From: Jeotgalibacillus sp. ET6
Lineage (GTDB): Bacteria; Bacillota; Bacilli; Bacillales; Jeotgalibacillaceae
Direction: 5' to 3'
NCBI RefSeq assembly: GCF_029667115.1
Contig: NZ_JARUIU010000006.1
Coordinates: forward strand, 1-64,000
Length of the DNA: 64,000 nt
Below the pieces are notes generated by a model. It was given only the letters and a program-made list of their open reading frames with translations. It had not been told where the DNA came from and made no database searches. Made by a program: the position numbers and the translations under genes. How positions within the stretch are numbered: position 1 is the stretch's first letter; the number at the start of each line of letters is the position of its first letter. Positions 9,674 to 19,534 of this stretch are shown piece after piece.

Positions 9674-9853
9674 ATGCTGCTCAGTATGAGGCTTCGGAAT
9701 AATCGTTCCAATCACAAAAAGTGCAGCTGTTGTAACAACAGCCAGAATAGTCGCCGTCATAAATTCATACTCGGCGCCATTCATTGAACTTACTACATAC
9801 GTTGCCATGTGGATTAAAAGAAATGTCCAGATAAAGGTCCATAGATATGACAT
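9671..9853 (-). CDS. yjzD: DUF2929 small membrane protein (YjzD-like)
   Basis: 60-aa protein with two hydrophobic helices (about residues 3-20 and 32-52) and a polar tail ending in PHTEQH. It resembles the Bacillus YjzD/DUF2929 family, which lies near comZ and fabHA in B. subtilis; no biochemical role is established that I know of. The ATG is chosen because GAGGTG lies 6-7 nt upstream; a GTG 9 nt upstream overlaps that site. Confidence 0.7.
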   Translation of the reverse strand: MSYLWTFIWTFLLIHMATYVVSSMNGAEYEFMTATILAVVTTAALFVIGTIIPKPHTEQH

Positions 9854-10061
9854 AAACGTCACCTCATTTCGTCAATATGTATCGCTTTCATTTAAATATA
9901 AGCTTTCTCTTAATAGTACCATAATACACAGTGAAATAAATGACAATCTGGTGAAAAAGCAGGTTATAAATGCTTAGATGGAAAAATCCTTCATTTTGCG
10001 ATAAAATAAATCTGGAACGAGTAAGAGTATGGATTATAATGATCATGAAGGAGTGGAGAAC

Positions 10062-10250
10062 ATGTCGAATGATAAAACGATGGAATTTATGCAGATTGCA
10101 ATGAAGTATCTTCCTGAAGCAAAAGAAAGAATGGAACAGGCAGGAATCGAAGTGTCTGTTGAATCTTTGCAGCCTTTCATGGGATTATTCGCAAAAGCAA
10201 TGAATGATGCTTATGAACTTGGAAAAAACGAAGCTAAACAGAATAAATAA
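10062..10250 (+). CDS. comZ: ComZ-like competence regulator
   Basis: 62-aa protein closely resembling B. subtilis ComZ, which lowers transcription of the comG (DNA-uptake pseudopilus) operon. The diagnostic core FMQIAMKYLPEAKE and the following QPFMGLFAKAMNDAYELGK are present. The ATG is preceded by AAGGAG about 10 nt upstream; an earlier in-frame ATG has no ribosome-binding site. Located just upstream of fabH, as in B. subtilis, but the med gene that precedes comZ there is missing. Confidence 0.85.
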   Translation: MSNDKTMEFMQIAMKYLPEAKERMEQAGIEVSVESLQPFMGLFAKAMNDAYELGKNEAKQNK

Positions 10251-10253
10251 ATG

Positions 10254-10322
10254 AAAAGCCAGCTGCAACTTGAAGTCCTGTTAGATCGGTAATGGACAAC
10301 TTCATTTGCAGCTGGCTTTTTT
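10254..10322 (+). terminator. terminator after comZ
   Basis: Long imperfect hairpin: AAAAGCCAGCTGCAA with a following TTGAAGT arm pairs with ACTTCA and TTGCAGCTGGCTTTT, then a T-run. Confidence 0.85.
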
Positions 10323-10377
10323 AATTTAAGCAAACAAGATTAAACTTCATTTAAATCTAATTGGAGATGCAGGGTTC

Positions 10378-10425
10378 TTGAAAAAATTCAGAAAGTGATA
10401 TATTATTAGGACCAAGTCATAATAA
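10378..10425 (+). promoter_or_regulatory. fabHF promoter with FapR-type operator
   Basis: TTGAAA (10378-10383), 17-bp spacer and TATTAT (10401-10406) form a sigma-A promoter. Overlapping the -10 is a dyad at 10403-10425: arms TTATTAGGAC and GTCATAATAA (9 of 10 paired) around CAA. Its placement and TTAG/ATAA edges fit a FapR operator (consensus TTAGTACCTGATACTAA), though it is a weaker match than the fabI site. Confidence 0.7.
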
Positions 10426-10478
10426 TAGATAATATACATGAAATTAATGAGCGAATCCAATAGAAAGAAGGAATGAAA

Positions 10479-11414
10479 ATGCGTGCAGGTGCTTGGGGAG
10501 TAGGCAGATACGTACCAGATCGTGTAGTGACCAATTTTGATTTAGAAAAAAAGATGGATACATCAGATGAATGGATACGTACAAGAACCGGAATTGAGGA
10601 AAGAAGATTTGCAGATGATGACGTAGATACATCTCATATGGCATACTTGGCATCGGTTAAAGCATTGGAAAATGCAAATGTTAAGGGTGAGGACCTGGAT
10701 ATGATTTTAGTCGCGACGGTAACACCTGATCAGCCATTTCCATCAGTAGCATGCATGCTTCAGGAACAGCTCGGAGCAAAAAAAGCGGCGGCTATGGATC
10801 TTTCAGCTGCTTGCGCCGGCTTTATGTATGGGATGGTTACCGCCAAGCAATTCATTGAAAACGGCGGGTATAAGCATGTCCTGGTCGTGGGAGTTGAAAA
10901 GTTAACCAAAATCACGAACTGGGATGATCGCAACACAGCTGTTTTGTTTGGAGATGGCGCCGGTGCTATGGTACTGGGTCCAGTAGATCCGGACAAGGGA
11001 ATTCTCTCCTTTGAGCTCGGAGCAGACGGTTCAGGTGGAGATCACCTTTACCAGGGTGCGGACGGTCTTGTCATGAACGGCCGGGAAGTATTTAAATTCG
11101 CTGTTCGTCAAATGGGAGAATCCTCTATAAATGTGTTGGATAAAGCAGGCCTTTCTAAGGAAGACGTAGATTATTTAATTCCTCATCAGGCGAATATACG
11201 TATTATGGAAGCTGCCAGACAGCGTTTGGAGCTGCCTGTTGAAAAAATGTCTAAAACAGTTAATAAGTATGGAAATACATCAGCAGCATCCATTCCAATC
11301 TCTCTTGTTGAAGATCTTGAAAACGGAAAGATCAAAGATAACGATCTTCTTGTCATGGTAGGATTCGGAGGCGGTCTGACTTGGGGAGCAATTGCGATCC
11401 GCTGGGGAAAATAA
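10479..11414 (+). CDS. fabH: beta-ketoacyl-ACP synthase III FabH
   Basis: Initiates fatty acid synthesis by condensing an acyl-CoA with malonyl-ACP. The Cys-His-Asn triad is visible: Cys112 in SAACAGF, His in PHQAN (about 237) and Asn in YGNTSAAS (about 267). 311 aa, the usual length. The ATG before RAGAWG is preferred, since an ATG two codons upstream abuts the AAGAAGGA ribosome-binding site. First gene of a fabH-fabF operon (52-bp gap) with a FapR-type dyad in its promoter. In Bacillus the enzyme favours branched-chain primers; that specificity is inferred. Confidence 0.95.
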   Translation: MRAGAWGVGRYVPDRVVTNFDLEKKMDTSDEWIRTRTGIEERRFADDDVDTSHMAYLASVKALENANVKGEDLDMILVATVTPDQPFPSVACMLQEQLGAKKAAAMDLSAACAGFMYGMVTAKQFIENGGYKHVLVVGVEKLTKITNWDDRNTAVLFGDGAGAMVLGPVDPDKGILSFELGADGSGGDHLYQGADGLVMNGREVFKFAVRQMGESSINVLDKAGLSKEDVDYLIPHQANIRIMEAARQRLELPVEKMSKTVNKYGNTSAASIPISLVEDLENGKIKDNDLLVMVGFGGGLTWGAIAIRWGK

Positions 11415-11466
11415 TACAATTAGAATATAAAAAAACATAAAAGATTGATTGAGGAGTTGACAATAT

Positions 11467-12711
11467 ATGTCTAAGCGTCGAGTGGTAGTCACTGGATTGG
11501 GAATGGTTTCTCCTGTTGGAAACAACGTTGAAACATCATGGAATAATATTAAAAATGGTCAATCAGGCATAGGAGAACTAACAAGATTAAACAAAGACGA
11601 TTTTCCTGCTACAGCTGTTGGAGAATTAAAAGACTTTAATATTGAAGACTACATGGAGAAAAAAGAAGCCCGTAAAATGGATCGATTTACTCATTACGCG
11701 GTCGTGTCTTCGCAGATGGCCGTAAAGGATGCTAATCTGGAGATTAATGATTCAAATGCAAACCGTATTGGTGTATGGATCGGATCCGGAATAGGCGGAA
11801 TGGAAACATTTGAAAAACAATTCGAAACATTTTTAAACAGAGGGTATAGAAGAGTAAGTCCGTTTTTTGTTCCTATGATGATTCCTGATATGGCAGCGGG
11901 GCAGGTGTCCATTGCACTTGGAGCAAAAGGGATGAACTCGTGTACAGTTACTGCCTGTGCAAGCGGAACGAACTCCATTGGGGATGCTTTTAAAGTAATC
12001 CAGCGTGGTGATGCAGATGCAATGATTACGGGAGGAGCAGAAGCACCGATATCCCAGATGGCGATGGCCGGTTTTGTCGCTAATACAGCGCTGACGCTGA
12101 ACAAAGACGTAACGAAAGCCAGCCGCCCATTTGATAAAGAACGGGACGGATTTGTAATGGGTGAAGGCGCCGGTATTTTAGTGCTTGAAGAATTAGAGCA
12201 TGCACTTGCCCGCAACGCACCTATTTATGCTGAAATTGTCGGCTACGGCTCCACGGGGGATGCATATCATATTACAGCACCATCACCAGGAGGAGAAGGC
12301 GGCGTCCGGGCAATGCAGCAGGCGCTGGATGATGCAGGGCTTAAACCGGGTGAAATCGGTTATATTAATGCTCATGGTACAAGCACTCCGTACAACGACA
12401 AATATGAAACCATGGCCATTAAAGAAGTGTTTTCAGATCATGCGAAAAAACTTGCCGTCAGCTCAACTAAATCCATGACAGGCCATTTACTGGGAGCAGC
12501 TGGAGGAGTGGAAGCCATTTTTACCGTTCTAGCGCTTAAAGACAAAATACTTCCTCCTACCATAAATTTAGAAAATCCTGATCCGGAATGCGATCTGGAT
12601 TATGTAGCAAATGCCTCCCGAAAAGCAGATGTTAAGGCAGCTATCAGTAATTCACTGGGCTTTGGCGGACATAATGCCACAATCGTTTTTAAATCGTACG
12701 AGCAAGTTTAA
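11467..12711 (+). CDS. fabF: beta-ketoacyl-ACP synthase II FabF
   Basis: Elongating condensing enzyme of type II fatty acid synthesis, cytoplasmic. The 414-aa thiolase fold shows the nucleophile Cys164 in TACASGTNS and the two catalytic histidines in HGTSTP and GHLLGAAGG. Start supported by GAGGAG about 10 nt upstream. Second gene of the fabHF operon, so it shares FapR control with fabH. FabF is the target of cerulenin and platensimycin in this group. No terminator hairpin is obvious within 100 bp; a dispersed-repeat copy with a terminator end follows about 300 bp downstream. Confidence 0.96.
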   Translation: MSKRRVVVTGLGMVSPVGNNVETSWNNIKNGQSGIGELTRLNKDDFPATAVGELKDFNIEDYMEKKEARKMDRFTHYAVVSSQMAVKDANLEINDSNANRIGVWIGSGIGGMETFEKQFETFLNRGYRRVSPFFVPMMIPDMAAGQVSIALGAKGMNSCTVTACASGTNSIGDAFKVIQRGDADAMITGGAEAPISQMAMAGFVANTALTLNKDVTKASRPFDKERDGFVMGEGAGILVLEELEHALARNAPIYAEIVGYGSTGDAYHITAPSPGGEGGVRAMQQALDDAGLKPGEIGYINAHGTSTPYNDKYETMAIKEVFSDHAKKLAVSSTKSMTGHLLGAAGGVEAIFTVLALKDKILPPTINLENPDPECDLDYVANASRKADVKAAISNSLGFGGHNATIVFKSYEQV

Positions 12712-13020
12712 GTTGGTGTAACTAAGAAAATATTTTGATCATGCTCGTTTATACAGAAGACAAAGAGAAGGCTGCCAAGCCGCAATGGGTCTCGGATTAC
12801 AAAACAGCACCGTGCGCCTTTCTCAATTCAGGAATCTTTAAAACAAAAATCTATATTATGCATAAGTAACAGGTAATAATAGTCTGTCAACAAAATTTTG
12901 AAAATGACTATTTATTAATCAATAGTATGATGACGGTTTGAGTATTTTCAGGGTAAGAACCTGGAAATGTCTAGTCCACACTGCGTAAAGCATCTGCTTA
13001 AACGCAGTTCTCAGTTGAAA
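12712..13020. other. intergenic, no gene seen
   Basis: Region between fabF and the repeat copy. No ORF with a credible ribosome-binding site and no tRNA-like fold. B. subtilis has yjaZ at this position; nothing resembling it remains here. Confidence 0.5.
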
Positions 13021-13228
13021 TAGGCTGAGACGTAATTGAATAAATTTAAGAAATGACCAAGTATCTACTGTGAAGTAAGAGGTGAGAGGAGCGGAAGGTG
13101 GCGACTCCTGCAGGATATGACGGCAAGCTGAGAAGGGATCAGCGCCGTTCCTGCGGAAAGCGTCCGCCTGAAGCGCAGCGAACCGGTCAAAGAGGCTGAG
13201 ACACTTTTTTGTCCCAGCCTCTTTTTTC
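13021..13228 (+). repeat. dispersed repeat, copy with short centre
   Basis: Copy between fabF and app. The outer stems and the right-end terminator hairpin (GAGGCTGAGACA ... TGTCCCAGCCTC, T6) are intact, but the apical hairpin is replaced by GAGAAGGGATC. Confidence 0.88.
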
Positions 13229-13512
13229 TTTTGGAGATTTATTGTTTTCCCACAATTATGCATTTAAGTAAAAGACATCGTCAAAATCACTCATCGCAAT
13301 GGTTCTTTCAATCATTATTTTGATATTTCCCAAGTTGTTGTTGTATATTAATTCACTTTATCGTAATATAATACAATCCTATTAATATATGCTTGATTAA
13401 ATAGTAATATACCTTACTAAAACTTAACGATTAGAAGATTAATATTTTTTTTATAAATTTTCGACACGTGTAAAACCAGGTATATCAAGGGAATTTGGGA
13501 AAATTAGAAATT

Positions 13513-13568
13513 AATTTTTAGAAAATTTGAAAAAATAAGTTGAAAATGTAATCTATTTGTAATAGTAT
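13513..13568 (+). promoter_or_regulatory. app operon promoter with CodY-like box
   Basis: AATTTTTAGAAAATT at 13513-13527 matches 14 of 15 positions of the CodY consensus AATTTTCWGAAAATT (W is A or T). It sits just upstream of a promoter with TTGAAA (13540-13545), 17-bp spacer and TAGTAT (13563-13568). A weaker AATTT-GGGAAAATT half-match lies 20-30 bp further upstream. The app operon is therefore probably repressed when branched-chain amino acids and GTP are plentiful. Confidence 0.72.
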
Positions 13569-13621
13569 TTTATACAAATAATATAAATTGATTGAAAATA
13601 AGAAATATTAGAGGTGTTCAG

Positions 13622-14650
13622 ATGGCTAGACAATTATCAGGACAAAAGGAAACACCACTTCTTGAAGTAAAGGACCTTCAAACAGGGTTTAAAATCGGCA
13701 AAGATTATTACAATGCTGTTGAAAAGGTTTCTTTCAAAGTCGACAGAAGTAAAATTGTCGGAATAGTCGGTGAGTCAGGCTGTGGTAAAAGTGTCATGTC
13801 CTTGTCCATAATGCAGCTTTTGCCGCAGGGAATTGGAAAAGTCCGTGGCGGCGAAATAACATTTGAAGGCAGAAATATTGAAAAGCTTTCAGAACGGGAA
13901 ATGAATAAAATTCGGGGAAAAGATATATCAATGATCTTCCAGGAACCGATGACTGCTTTAAATCCGGTTTTCACAATTGGATATCAACTAAACGAAGTCC
14001 TGTTAAATCACGAAAACATAAATAAAAAAGAAGCCAGACAAAAAAGTATTGCCCTACTGAAAAGTGTCGGGATTCCACGTCCCGAAAAAATAGTTGATGA
14101 GTATCCACACCAGTTGTCCGGCGGAATGCGGCAAAGAGTCATGATATCCATGGCGATAGCCTGCCAGCCAAAACTATTGATAGCTGATGAGCCTACAACC
14201 GCACTCGATGTAACCGTTCAGGCTCAAATACTGGAACTCTTGAAAGACATACAAAAAGTAAATGATATGTCCATCATCATGATTACGCATGATTTGGGAG
14301 TCGTTTCAGAGATTTGCGACGAAGTAATCGTTATGTATGCAGGAAAAATCGTAGAACGTACAGATGTCGTTAAACTATTTGAAGAGCCGAAGCATCCATA
14401 TACCCAGCTATTAATGGGAGCCATTCCTAAAATGGACGAAAAGAAAGATGTGCTGGACACAATCGAAGGTCTGGTGCCATCTATAAAAGACATGCCTCAG
14501 GTAGGCTGCCGGTTTGCTAATCGGTGCCCAAAAGCCATGCCGGAATGCATTACTGTAACGCCGCAGCTTCTCGAAGACGATGTTGATCATGAAGTAGCCT
14601 GCTTGCTTTATGAAAACAGCAAGCCTTTGGAAAGGGTAGGTGGAAGATGA
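13622..14650 (+). CDS. appD: oligopeptide ABC transporter ATPase (AppD/OppD-like)
   Basis: First of two ATPases energising a peptide importer. Walker A GESGCGKS (50-57), signature LSGGMRQR and Walker B LLIADEP are clear, followed by the Opp/Dpp C-terminal extension with cysteines ([15 protein letters not shown], then VACLLY). In relatives such as DppD these ligate a 4Fe-4S cluster. The ATG is chosen because GAGGTG lies just upstream; an in-frame ATG 30 nt earlier has no site. The last codons overlap the appF start by 4 bp (ATGA), so translation is coupled. A CodY-like box precedes it. Confidence 0.92.
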   Translation: MARQLSGQKETPLLEVKDLQTGFKIGKDYYNAVEKVSFKVDRSKIVGIVGESGCGKSVMSLSIMQLLPQGIGKVRGGEITFEGRNIEKLSEREMNKIRGKDISMIFQEPMTALNPVFTIGYQLNEVLLNHENINKKEARQKSIALLKSVGIPRPEKIVDEYPHQLSGGMRQRVMISMAIACQPKLLIADEPTTALDVTVQAQILELLKDIQKVNDMSIIMITHDLGVVSEICDEVIVMYAGKIVERTDVVKLFEEPKHPYTQLLMGAIPKMDEKKDVLDTIEGLVPSIKDMPQVGCRFANRCPKAMPECITVTPQLLEDDVDHEVACLLYENSKPLERVGGR

Positions 14651-15660
14651 ACAAGGTAGAGACAAAAAAGGGGTCAGTTCAGGAAAAGGGATTAGAGAAA
14701 GAAACCTTGCTTGATATACAAAACCTGAAAACCTATTATCCGGTTAAAGGCGGGTTTTTAAAACGGACGGTCGCTCATGTAAAGGCTGTAGATGATTTAT
14801 CCTTTCAGATAAAAAAGGGAGAAACACTCGGTTTAGTTGGAGAGTCCGGCTGCGGAAAATCCACTACAGGAAGAACCATCCTTCGTCTATTAAAGCCTAC
14901 TGAAGGAAAAATTTTATTTGAAGGCAAAGATATTACGAATATAAGTGGCTCTCAGCTGCGAAAAGCGCGAAAGGATTTTCAAATGGTCTTCCAGGATCCT
15001 TATGCTTCCCTGAATCCCACACAAAGTGTCGGTGACATCGTTTCTGAGCCCCTGAAAAATTTTAAAAAAATGAGTAAAAATGAATTAAAAGAAGAAGTGC
15101 TCGATCTTCTTTCCAGAGTGGGTCTTCCACCAGAGGCCTATCATAAATACGGTCACGAATTCTCTGGCGGTCAAAGACAGCGGATCGGCATTGCAAGGGC
15201 ACTTGCATTAAAACCAAAGCTGATTATCGCAGATGAACCGGTTTCTGCACTAGATGTGTCGGTACAGTCTCAAGTTTTAAATCTCTTAAAAGAATTGCAG
15301 GGAGAATTTGACCTTACTTACTTATTTATTGCCCATGATTTAAGTGTTGTTAAACATATGAGTGACAGAATAGGCGTCATGTATCTGGGAAATCTGGTTG
15401 AAATTGCGACGAACGAAAGTCTATATGCAGAACCTTTGCATCCATATACTCAAGCGCTAATTTCTGCTATTCCTGAAACAGATCCAAGCAAAAGAAAGAA
15501 TCGAATTGTTCTTCAAGGGGATGTACCGAGTCCCCAAAACCCGCCAAGCGGCTGTCCTTTTCATACCAGGTGTCCTATGGCGAAAGAAGAGTGCTCGAAA
15601 ATCAAGCCTGCTTTAAAGGAGGTGAAACCTGGTCACCACGTAGCGTGTATTCTCTATTAA
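14647..15660 (+). CDS. appF: oligopeptide ABC transporter ATPase (AppF/OppF-like)
   Basis: Second ATPase of the app importer, 337 aa. Walker [10 protein letters not shown] (65-73), signature [10 protein letters not shown] and Walker B LIIADEP are intact. The C-terminus carries the cysteine-rich Opp/Dpp motif ([16 protein letters not shown], then HVACILY), matching AppD and suggesting a paired Fe-S-type site. Overlaps appD by 4 bp and precedes the binding-protein gene by 27 bp. Confidence 0.92.
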   Translation: MNKVETKKGSVQEKGLEKETLLDIQNLKTYYPVKGGFLKRTVAHVKAVDDLSFQIKKGETLGLVGESGCGKSTTGRTILRLLKPTEGKILFEGKDITNISGSQLRKARKDFQMVFQDPYASLNPTQSVGDIVSEPLKNFKKMSKNELKEEVLDLLSRVGLPPEAYHKYGHEFSGGQRQRIGIARALALKPKLIIADEPVSALDVSVQSQVLNLLKELQGEFDLTYLFIAHDLSVVKHMSDRIGVMYLGNLVEIATNESLYAEPLHPYTQALISAIPETDPSKRKNRIVLQGDVPSPQNPPSGCPFHTRCPMAKEECSKIKPALKEVKPGHHVACILY

Positions 15661-15687
15661 ACTTGAAAACAATTTGGGGGGAACAGA

Positions 15688-17415
15688 ATGAAAAAGAAGT
15701 CATTACAATTATTGATGATTATGCTATTGATCCTATCTGCTTTTCTGGCAGCGTGCAGCTCTGACAGCTCATCGGAAAACGAAAATGAAACAGGCGGAGA
15801 AACATCAGACGGGGAAGAGGGATCTGAAGAAGGTGCTTCTGGCGGTACGTTAACATACGGTTTTGAATCAGCTCCGGAGGGATTATTCAATCCTGCGTTT
15901 TACGGAATTGTAACAGATGCAGATGTTATCGATCTTTTCGATGAAGCTCTATTCACATACGATGAAAATCTTCAGCCTGAGCCGGGGATTGCTTCATGGG
16001 AAACGGAAGATAACAAAGTATTCACGTTTACATTTGAGCAGGGAGTAATGTGGCACGATGGTGTTGAACTAACAGTAGAAGACTGGGTGTTCGCACTTGA
16101 AACGATTGCTCACCCTGACTACGATGGATCACGCTATGCCAACGTACAGACAATTGAAGGAGCACCTGCATTCCGCGAAGGCGAAGCAGACAGCATTTCA
16201 GGTCTTAATGTTGTAGATGAATATACGCTTGAAATCACATTTGACGAAGCGCGTGTTAATAACCTTGTAAACGTATGGTCTTATCCAATGTCACGTGCTC
16301 AGTTCGAAGGAATTGAAGTAGCGGATATGTCAGCTTCAGAGCAAGTGCGTCAAAATCCGGTAGGACTTGGTGCTTTCAAGGTTGATAACATTGTACCAGG
16401 TGAATCAATTGAACTTGTAAAATTTGAAGATTACTGGAGAGGCGAGCCTAAGCTTGACGGCATTAACATCCGCGTCCTTGACAGTTCAACTGTTGTTGGT
16501 GCTCTAGGTCAGGGAGACATCGATATGATTTCACTTGCACCGGTTAATGGTGAAGAAGTGGAAGCATTGGATAATGTAGAAGTTATTACATATCCTGGTC
16601 TTTCTTATTACTATGTTGGATTCAAACTAGGAACATTTAATTCTGAAACAAATGAAATTACGGAAGACAAAGAGAAATATGCTGATTTAAATCTTCGTAA
16701 AGCAATGGCACATGCTATTAACCGTCAGGAATGGATTGATGCATTCTTCTTCGGTTATGGATCACCTGTAGATGGACCAGTGCCATCAAGTCACTGGATC
16801 GCTGCTGATTCAGCAGATCTTTCTACTTATGAATATGATCCTGAAAAAGCAAAAGAGCTTCTTGCTGAAGCAGGTTATGAAGATGTTAATGGAGACGGTT
16901 TTGTAGAGGATCCAAATGGTGATGAGTTTATTGCGAAGTTCTCTCACTATCAAACAACAAACCCGACTTTCGAAACGCGTGCACAGGCTATCGTTCAGTA
17001 CTGGCAGGAAGTTGGTATCCAGGCAGAAGTTGAAATGACAGAAGTTAACCTTTATTACGATATGGTAGAAAAAGATGATCCTGCAATTGAAACATTCTTT
17101 GGCGGATGGTCTACTGGTGCTGATCCGGATCCAACAGGACTTTGGGGATCTGACCAGATCTGGAACTACCCTCGTTACAAAAATGAAGAATCAGACAAGC
17201 TACTTGCAGATGCTCTAAATATTGAGGTTGTAGGTGATGATGAAGAAGCTCGTGCGGAGATCTATAAAGAGTGGCAGCAGCTTATCTCTGAAGATGTTCC
17301 AATGATTTTTATTGCTGAACTTCAGGAAATTGCAGCACTAAGCAGCCGCGTAGACAATGTAACGTATGATGTATCAGGACCAAACCTTCCTTACGAATGG
17401 TCTGTAACGGAATAA
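15688..17415 (+). CDS. appA: oligopeptide-binding lipoprotein (AppA/OppA-like)
   Basis: Extracytoplasmic solute-binding protein (SBP_bac_5 family, 575 aa) that captures peptides for the AppBC channel. A signal peptide ends in lipobox LAAC with Cys23 as the lipid anchor, followed by an acidic, Ser/Gly/Glu-rich linker (about 24-52) before the folded domain (LTYGFESAPEGL). A strong GGGGG ribosome-binding site lies upstream. The whole protein is rich in Asp and Glu, as in salt-adapted bacteria. Third gene of app; appB starts 33 bp later. Confidence 0.92.
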   Translation: MKKKSLQLLMIMLLILSAFLAACSSDSSSENENETGGETSDGEEGSEEGASGGTLTYGFESAPEGLFNPAFYGIVTDADVIDLFDEALFTYDENLQPEPGIASWETEDNKVFTFTFEQGVMWHDGVELTVEDWVFALETIAHPDYDGSRYANVQTIEGAPAFREGEADSISGLNVVDEYTLEITFDEARVNNLVNVWSYPMSRAQFEGIEVADMSASEQVRQNPVGLGAFKVDNIVPGESIELVKFEDYWRGEPKLDGINIRVLDSSTVVGALGQGDIDMISLAPVNGEEVEALDNVEVITYPGLSYYYVGFKLGTFNSETNEITEDKEKYADLNLRKAMAHAINRQEWIDAFFFGYGSPVDGPVPSSHWIAADSADLSTYEYDPEKAKELLAEAGYEDVNGDGFVEDPNGDEFIAKFSHYQTTNPTFETRAQAIVQYWQEVGIQAEVEMTEVNLYYDMVEKDDPAIETFFGGWSTGADPDPTGLWGSDQIWNYPRYKNEESDKLLADALNIEVVGDDEEARAEIYKEWQQLISEDVPMIFIAELQEIAALSSRVDNVTYDVSGPNLPYEWSVTE

Positions 17416-17448
17416 TAAAGCAGTATATGTTAGATAAGGAGAATATTT

Positions 17449-18414
17449 ATGCTAAAGTATACAATTCGCCGTATCATCGGTATGATTCCAATGCTTCTCC
17501 TTATCTCCATTGTAGTGTTTCTCCTGGCGAAAGCGATGCCGGGAGATTCTCTCTCTGGAGAAATTGATCCAAACAATACAAATCCAGAGTACATAGCAGA
17601 AATGCGAGAAAGATTAGGGTATAATGATCCGCTTCCTGTTCAGTACTTTGATTGGATCAAGGGGTTTGTACAAGGTGATTTTGGGAAATCAACACGATAT
17701 AAAATGCCAGTATCTGATTTGATTATGGAAAGAATACCTAATACCGTATTCTTAGGGGTTTCTTCTCTGTTAATAACGTATATCTTAGCTTTTTCAATGG
17801 GGATTTTTGCTGGTCGAAAGCCTTATACAATTGGAGATCATGTAATTGGAGGTTTAAACTATCTCGGATTAGCTATTCCCTCCTTTATTGCTGGTGTATT
17901 TGCAATCTATATTTTCTCTTTTAATTTAGGGTGGACTCCTTATGCAGGCTCTGTAGAAGTTGGGCTTCAGGAGGGTACCTTAGAATATTGGATCAGCAGA
18001 ATTCATCATGTGATTATGCCTGCATTTGTTCTTGGGGCGCTGGCTACTGCAAGCTATACGCAATTTTTGCGTAATGATATTATAGAAAACAGCCGAAAAG
18101 ACTTTGTACGGACTGCGCGTGCGAAAGGTACTGCAACGACTAAAATCTATAACGTTCATATATTGCGTAACTCGATCATTCCATTAATCACATTTCTTGG
18201 CTTTGATATAGCAACCATCATTAGTGGAGCAATTATTACAGAAACCATTTTTACCTATCCTGGTATAGGGCAGCTGTTCTTAAACTCTGTAACGACTAAT
18301 GATTATCCTACTATGATGGCGATCACGATGCTGTTATCTTTATTGACATTAGTCGGAAATTTAATTGCCGATATTTTATATGGTGTTGTTGATCCAAGAA
18401 TTCGTCTAGATTAA
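17449..18414 (+). CDS. appB: oligopeptide ABC transporter permease (AppB/OppB-like)
   Basis: Inner-membrane permease with about six transmembrane segments, 321 aa. It has the OppB-type N-terminal helix and short extracellular segment (GDFGKSTRYKMPVSDLI) and the cytoplasmic EAA-like loop (DFVRTARAKGTATTKIYNVHILRNSI) that contacts the ATPases. It forms a heterodimeric channel with AppC, encoded 16 bp downstream. Confidence 0.92.
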   Translation: MLKYTIRRIIGMIPMLLLISIVVFLLAKAMPGDSLSGEIDPNNTNPEYIAEMRERLGYNDPLPVQYFDWIKGFVQGDFGKSTRYKMPVSDLIMERIPNTVFLGVSSLLITYILAFSMGIFAGRKPYTIGDHVIGGLNYLGLAIPSFIAGVFAIYIFSFNLGWTPYAGSVEVGLQEGTLEYWISRIHHVIMPAFVLGALATASYTQFLRNDIIENSRKDFVRTARAKGTATTKIYNVHILRNSIIPLITFLGFDIATIISGAIITETIFTYPGIGQLFLNSVTTNDYPTMMAITMLLSLLTLVGNLIADILYGVVDPRIRLD

Positions 18415-18430
18415 TGAAGGAGGAGTACCA

Positions 18431-19336
18431 ATGGTGAACGTAACCACAAATGCAGTAAAGCAACAGGAAAAGCCCATTAATATGTCTCCTTTTGCGATTG
18501 CCAGACGAAAGTTTCTTCGCAATAAACTGGCAATGGTGAGTAGTTTCTTCCTCTTGGCAGTTGTTATCGTATCCGTTCTTGCACCATATATTACAACACA
18601 GGATATAACGAAGGTTAATATAGGATCGATGTCATTAGAACCAGGCGGAGAACATGTTTTAGGAACTGACAAGTCAGGAAGGGATGTTTTTACACGATTA
18701 TTGTACGGTGGCAGAATATCGCTTCTCGTAGGGGTAACGTGCACATTTTTAGTTATTCTTTTTGGTACCGTCGTCGGCTCTATCGCAGGCTTCTACGGAG
18801 GTTTTGTGGACGGGTTATTAATGAGATTCACTGACTTTGTTTTGAATTTTCCTTTTTTGGTTTTTGTTATTGTACTAAACACAATTTTATTCGGGCTCGT
18901 AAATGGTCTGTGGGTATTAATAGGTGTCATCAGCCTGCTTAGCTGGGGTGGTGTCGCCAGGATTGTTAGAAGTAAGATTCTGGCCGAAAAAGAAAATGAG
19001 TATATACTGGCTGCAATTTCAATTGGCTGTAAGCCTTCAAAAGTAATTGTTAAGCATTTGCTGCCCAATGTACTTTCAACAATTATTGTGCAAGCTACTG
19101 TAACATTTGCCACCTTAATTGTTGCAGAATCTGCACTTGGATTCTTAGGCTTTGGTGTACCGCAGTCGATCCCGAGCTGGGGTAATATGTTGTCAGCATC
19201 CCAGGAAGCGGATGTCTTAAGAGATAAGCCATGGATCTGGATGCCGCCTGCTATTATATTGACGATTACGATCTTATCAATTAATTTCATCGGTGAAGGA
19301 TTAAAAGATGCATTTAATCCAAAGTCGAATCGTTAA
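18431..19336 (+). CDS. appC: oligopeptide ABC transporter permease (AppC/OppC-like)
   Basis: Second permease of the app importer, 301 aa. OppC N-terminal signature (ARRKFLRNKLAMVSSFFLL), the conserved GTDKSGRDVFTRLLYG segment after the first helix, about six membrane helices and an EAA loop (ILAAISIGCKPSKVIVKHLLP). GGAGGAG ribosome-binding site upstream. Last gene of the operon, followed immediately by a terminator. Confidence 0.93.
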   Translation: MVNVTTNAVKQQEKPINMSPFAIARRKFLRNKLAMVSSFFLLAVVIVSVLAPYITTQDITKVNIGSMSLEPGGEHVLGTDKSGRDVFTRLLYGGRISLLVGVTCTFLVILFGTVVGSIAGFYGGFVDGLLMRFTDFVLNFPFLVFVIVLNTILFGLVNGLWVLIGVISLLSWGGVARIVRSKILAEKENEYILAAISIGCKPSKVIVKHLLPNVLSTIIVQATVTFATLIVAESALGFLGFGVPQSIPSWGNMLSASQEADVLRDKPWIWMPPAIILTITILSINFIGEGLKDAFNPKSNR

Positions 19337-19368
19337 AAAAATCACTGTCCAAAAGGACAGTGATTTTT
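19336..19368 (+). terminator. terminator of app operon
   Basis: AAAATCACTGTCC-AAAA-GGACAGTGATTTTT: perfect stem directly after the appC stop codon, with an A-rich 5' side. Confidence 0.92.
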
Positions 19369-19534
19369 AAAGTTAATTATTTACAAAATATTGAAAAAAA
19401 TTTCATATTGAAATCTGAAAATAGTTTTTGAAACCTCATCCTTGCATAACTGCGACGCTTTAACGGGATAAAATGTAAGTAATTGTAAACATATAAATTA
19501 TGACTTATTCATGAAACTTAAACAAGTTTACTAT

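Noticed and set aside
11694-12215. Long minus-strand frame (173 codons) inside fabF
   Set aside because: Antisense shadow of a strongly conserved gene, with Ser/Ile/Pro-rich composition typical of shadows.
12919-13263. Minus-strand 114-codon frame between fabF and app
   Set aside because: Runs through the repeat copy in antisense; no ribosome-binding site.
18793-19290. Long minus-strand frame (165 codons) inside appC
   Set aside because: Antisense shadow of the permease coding region.
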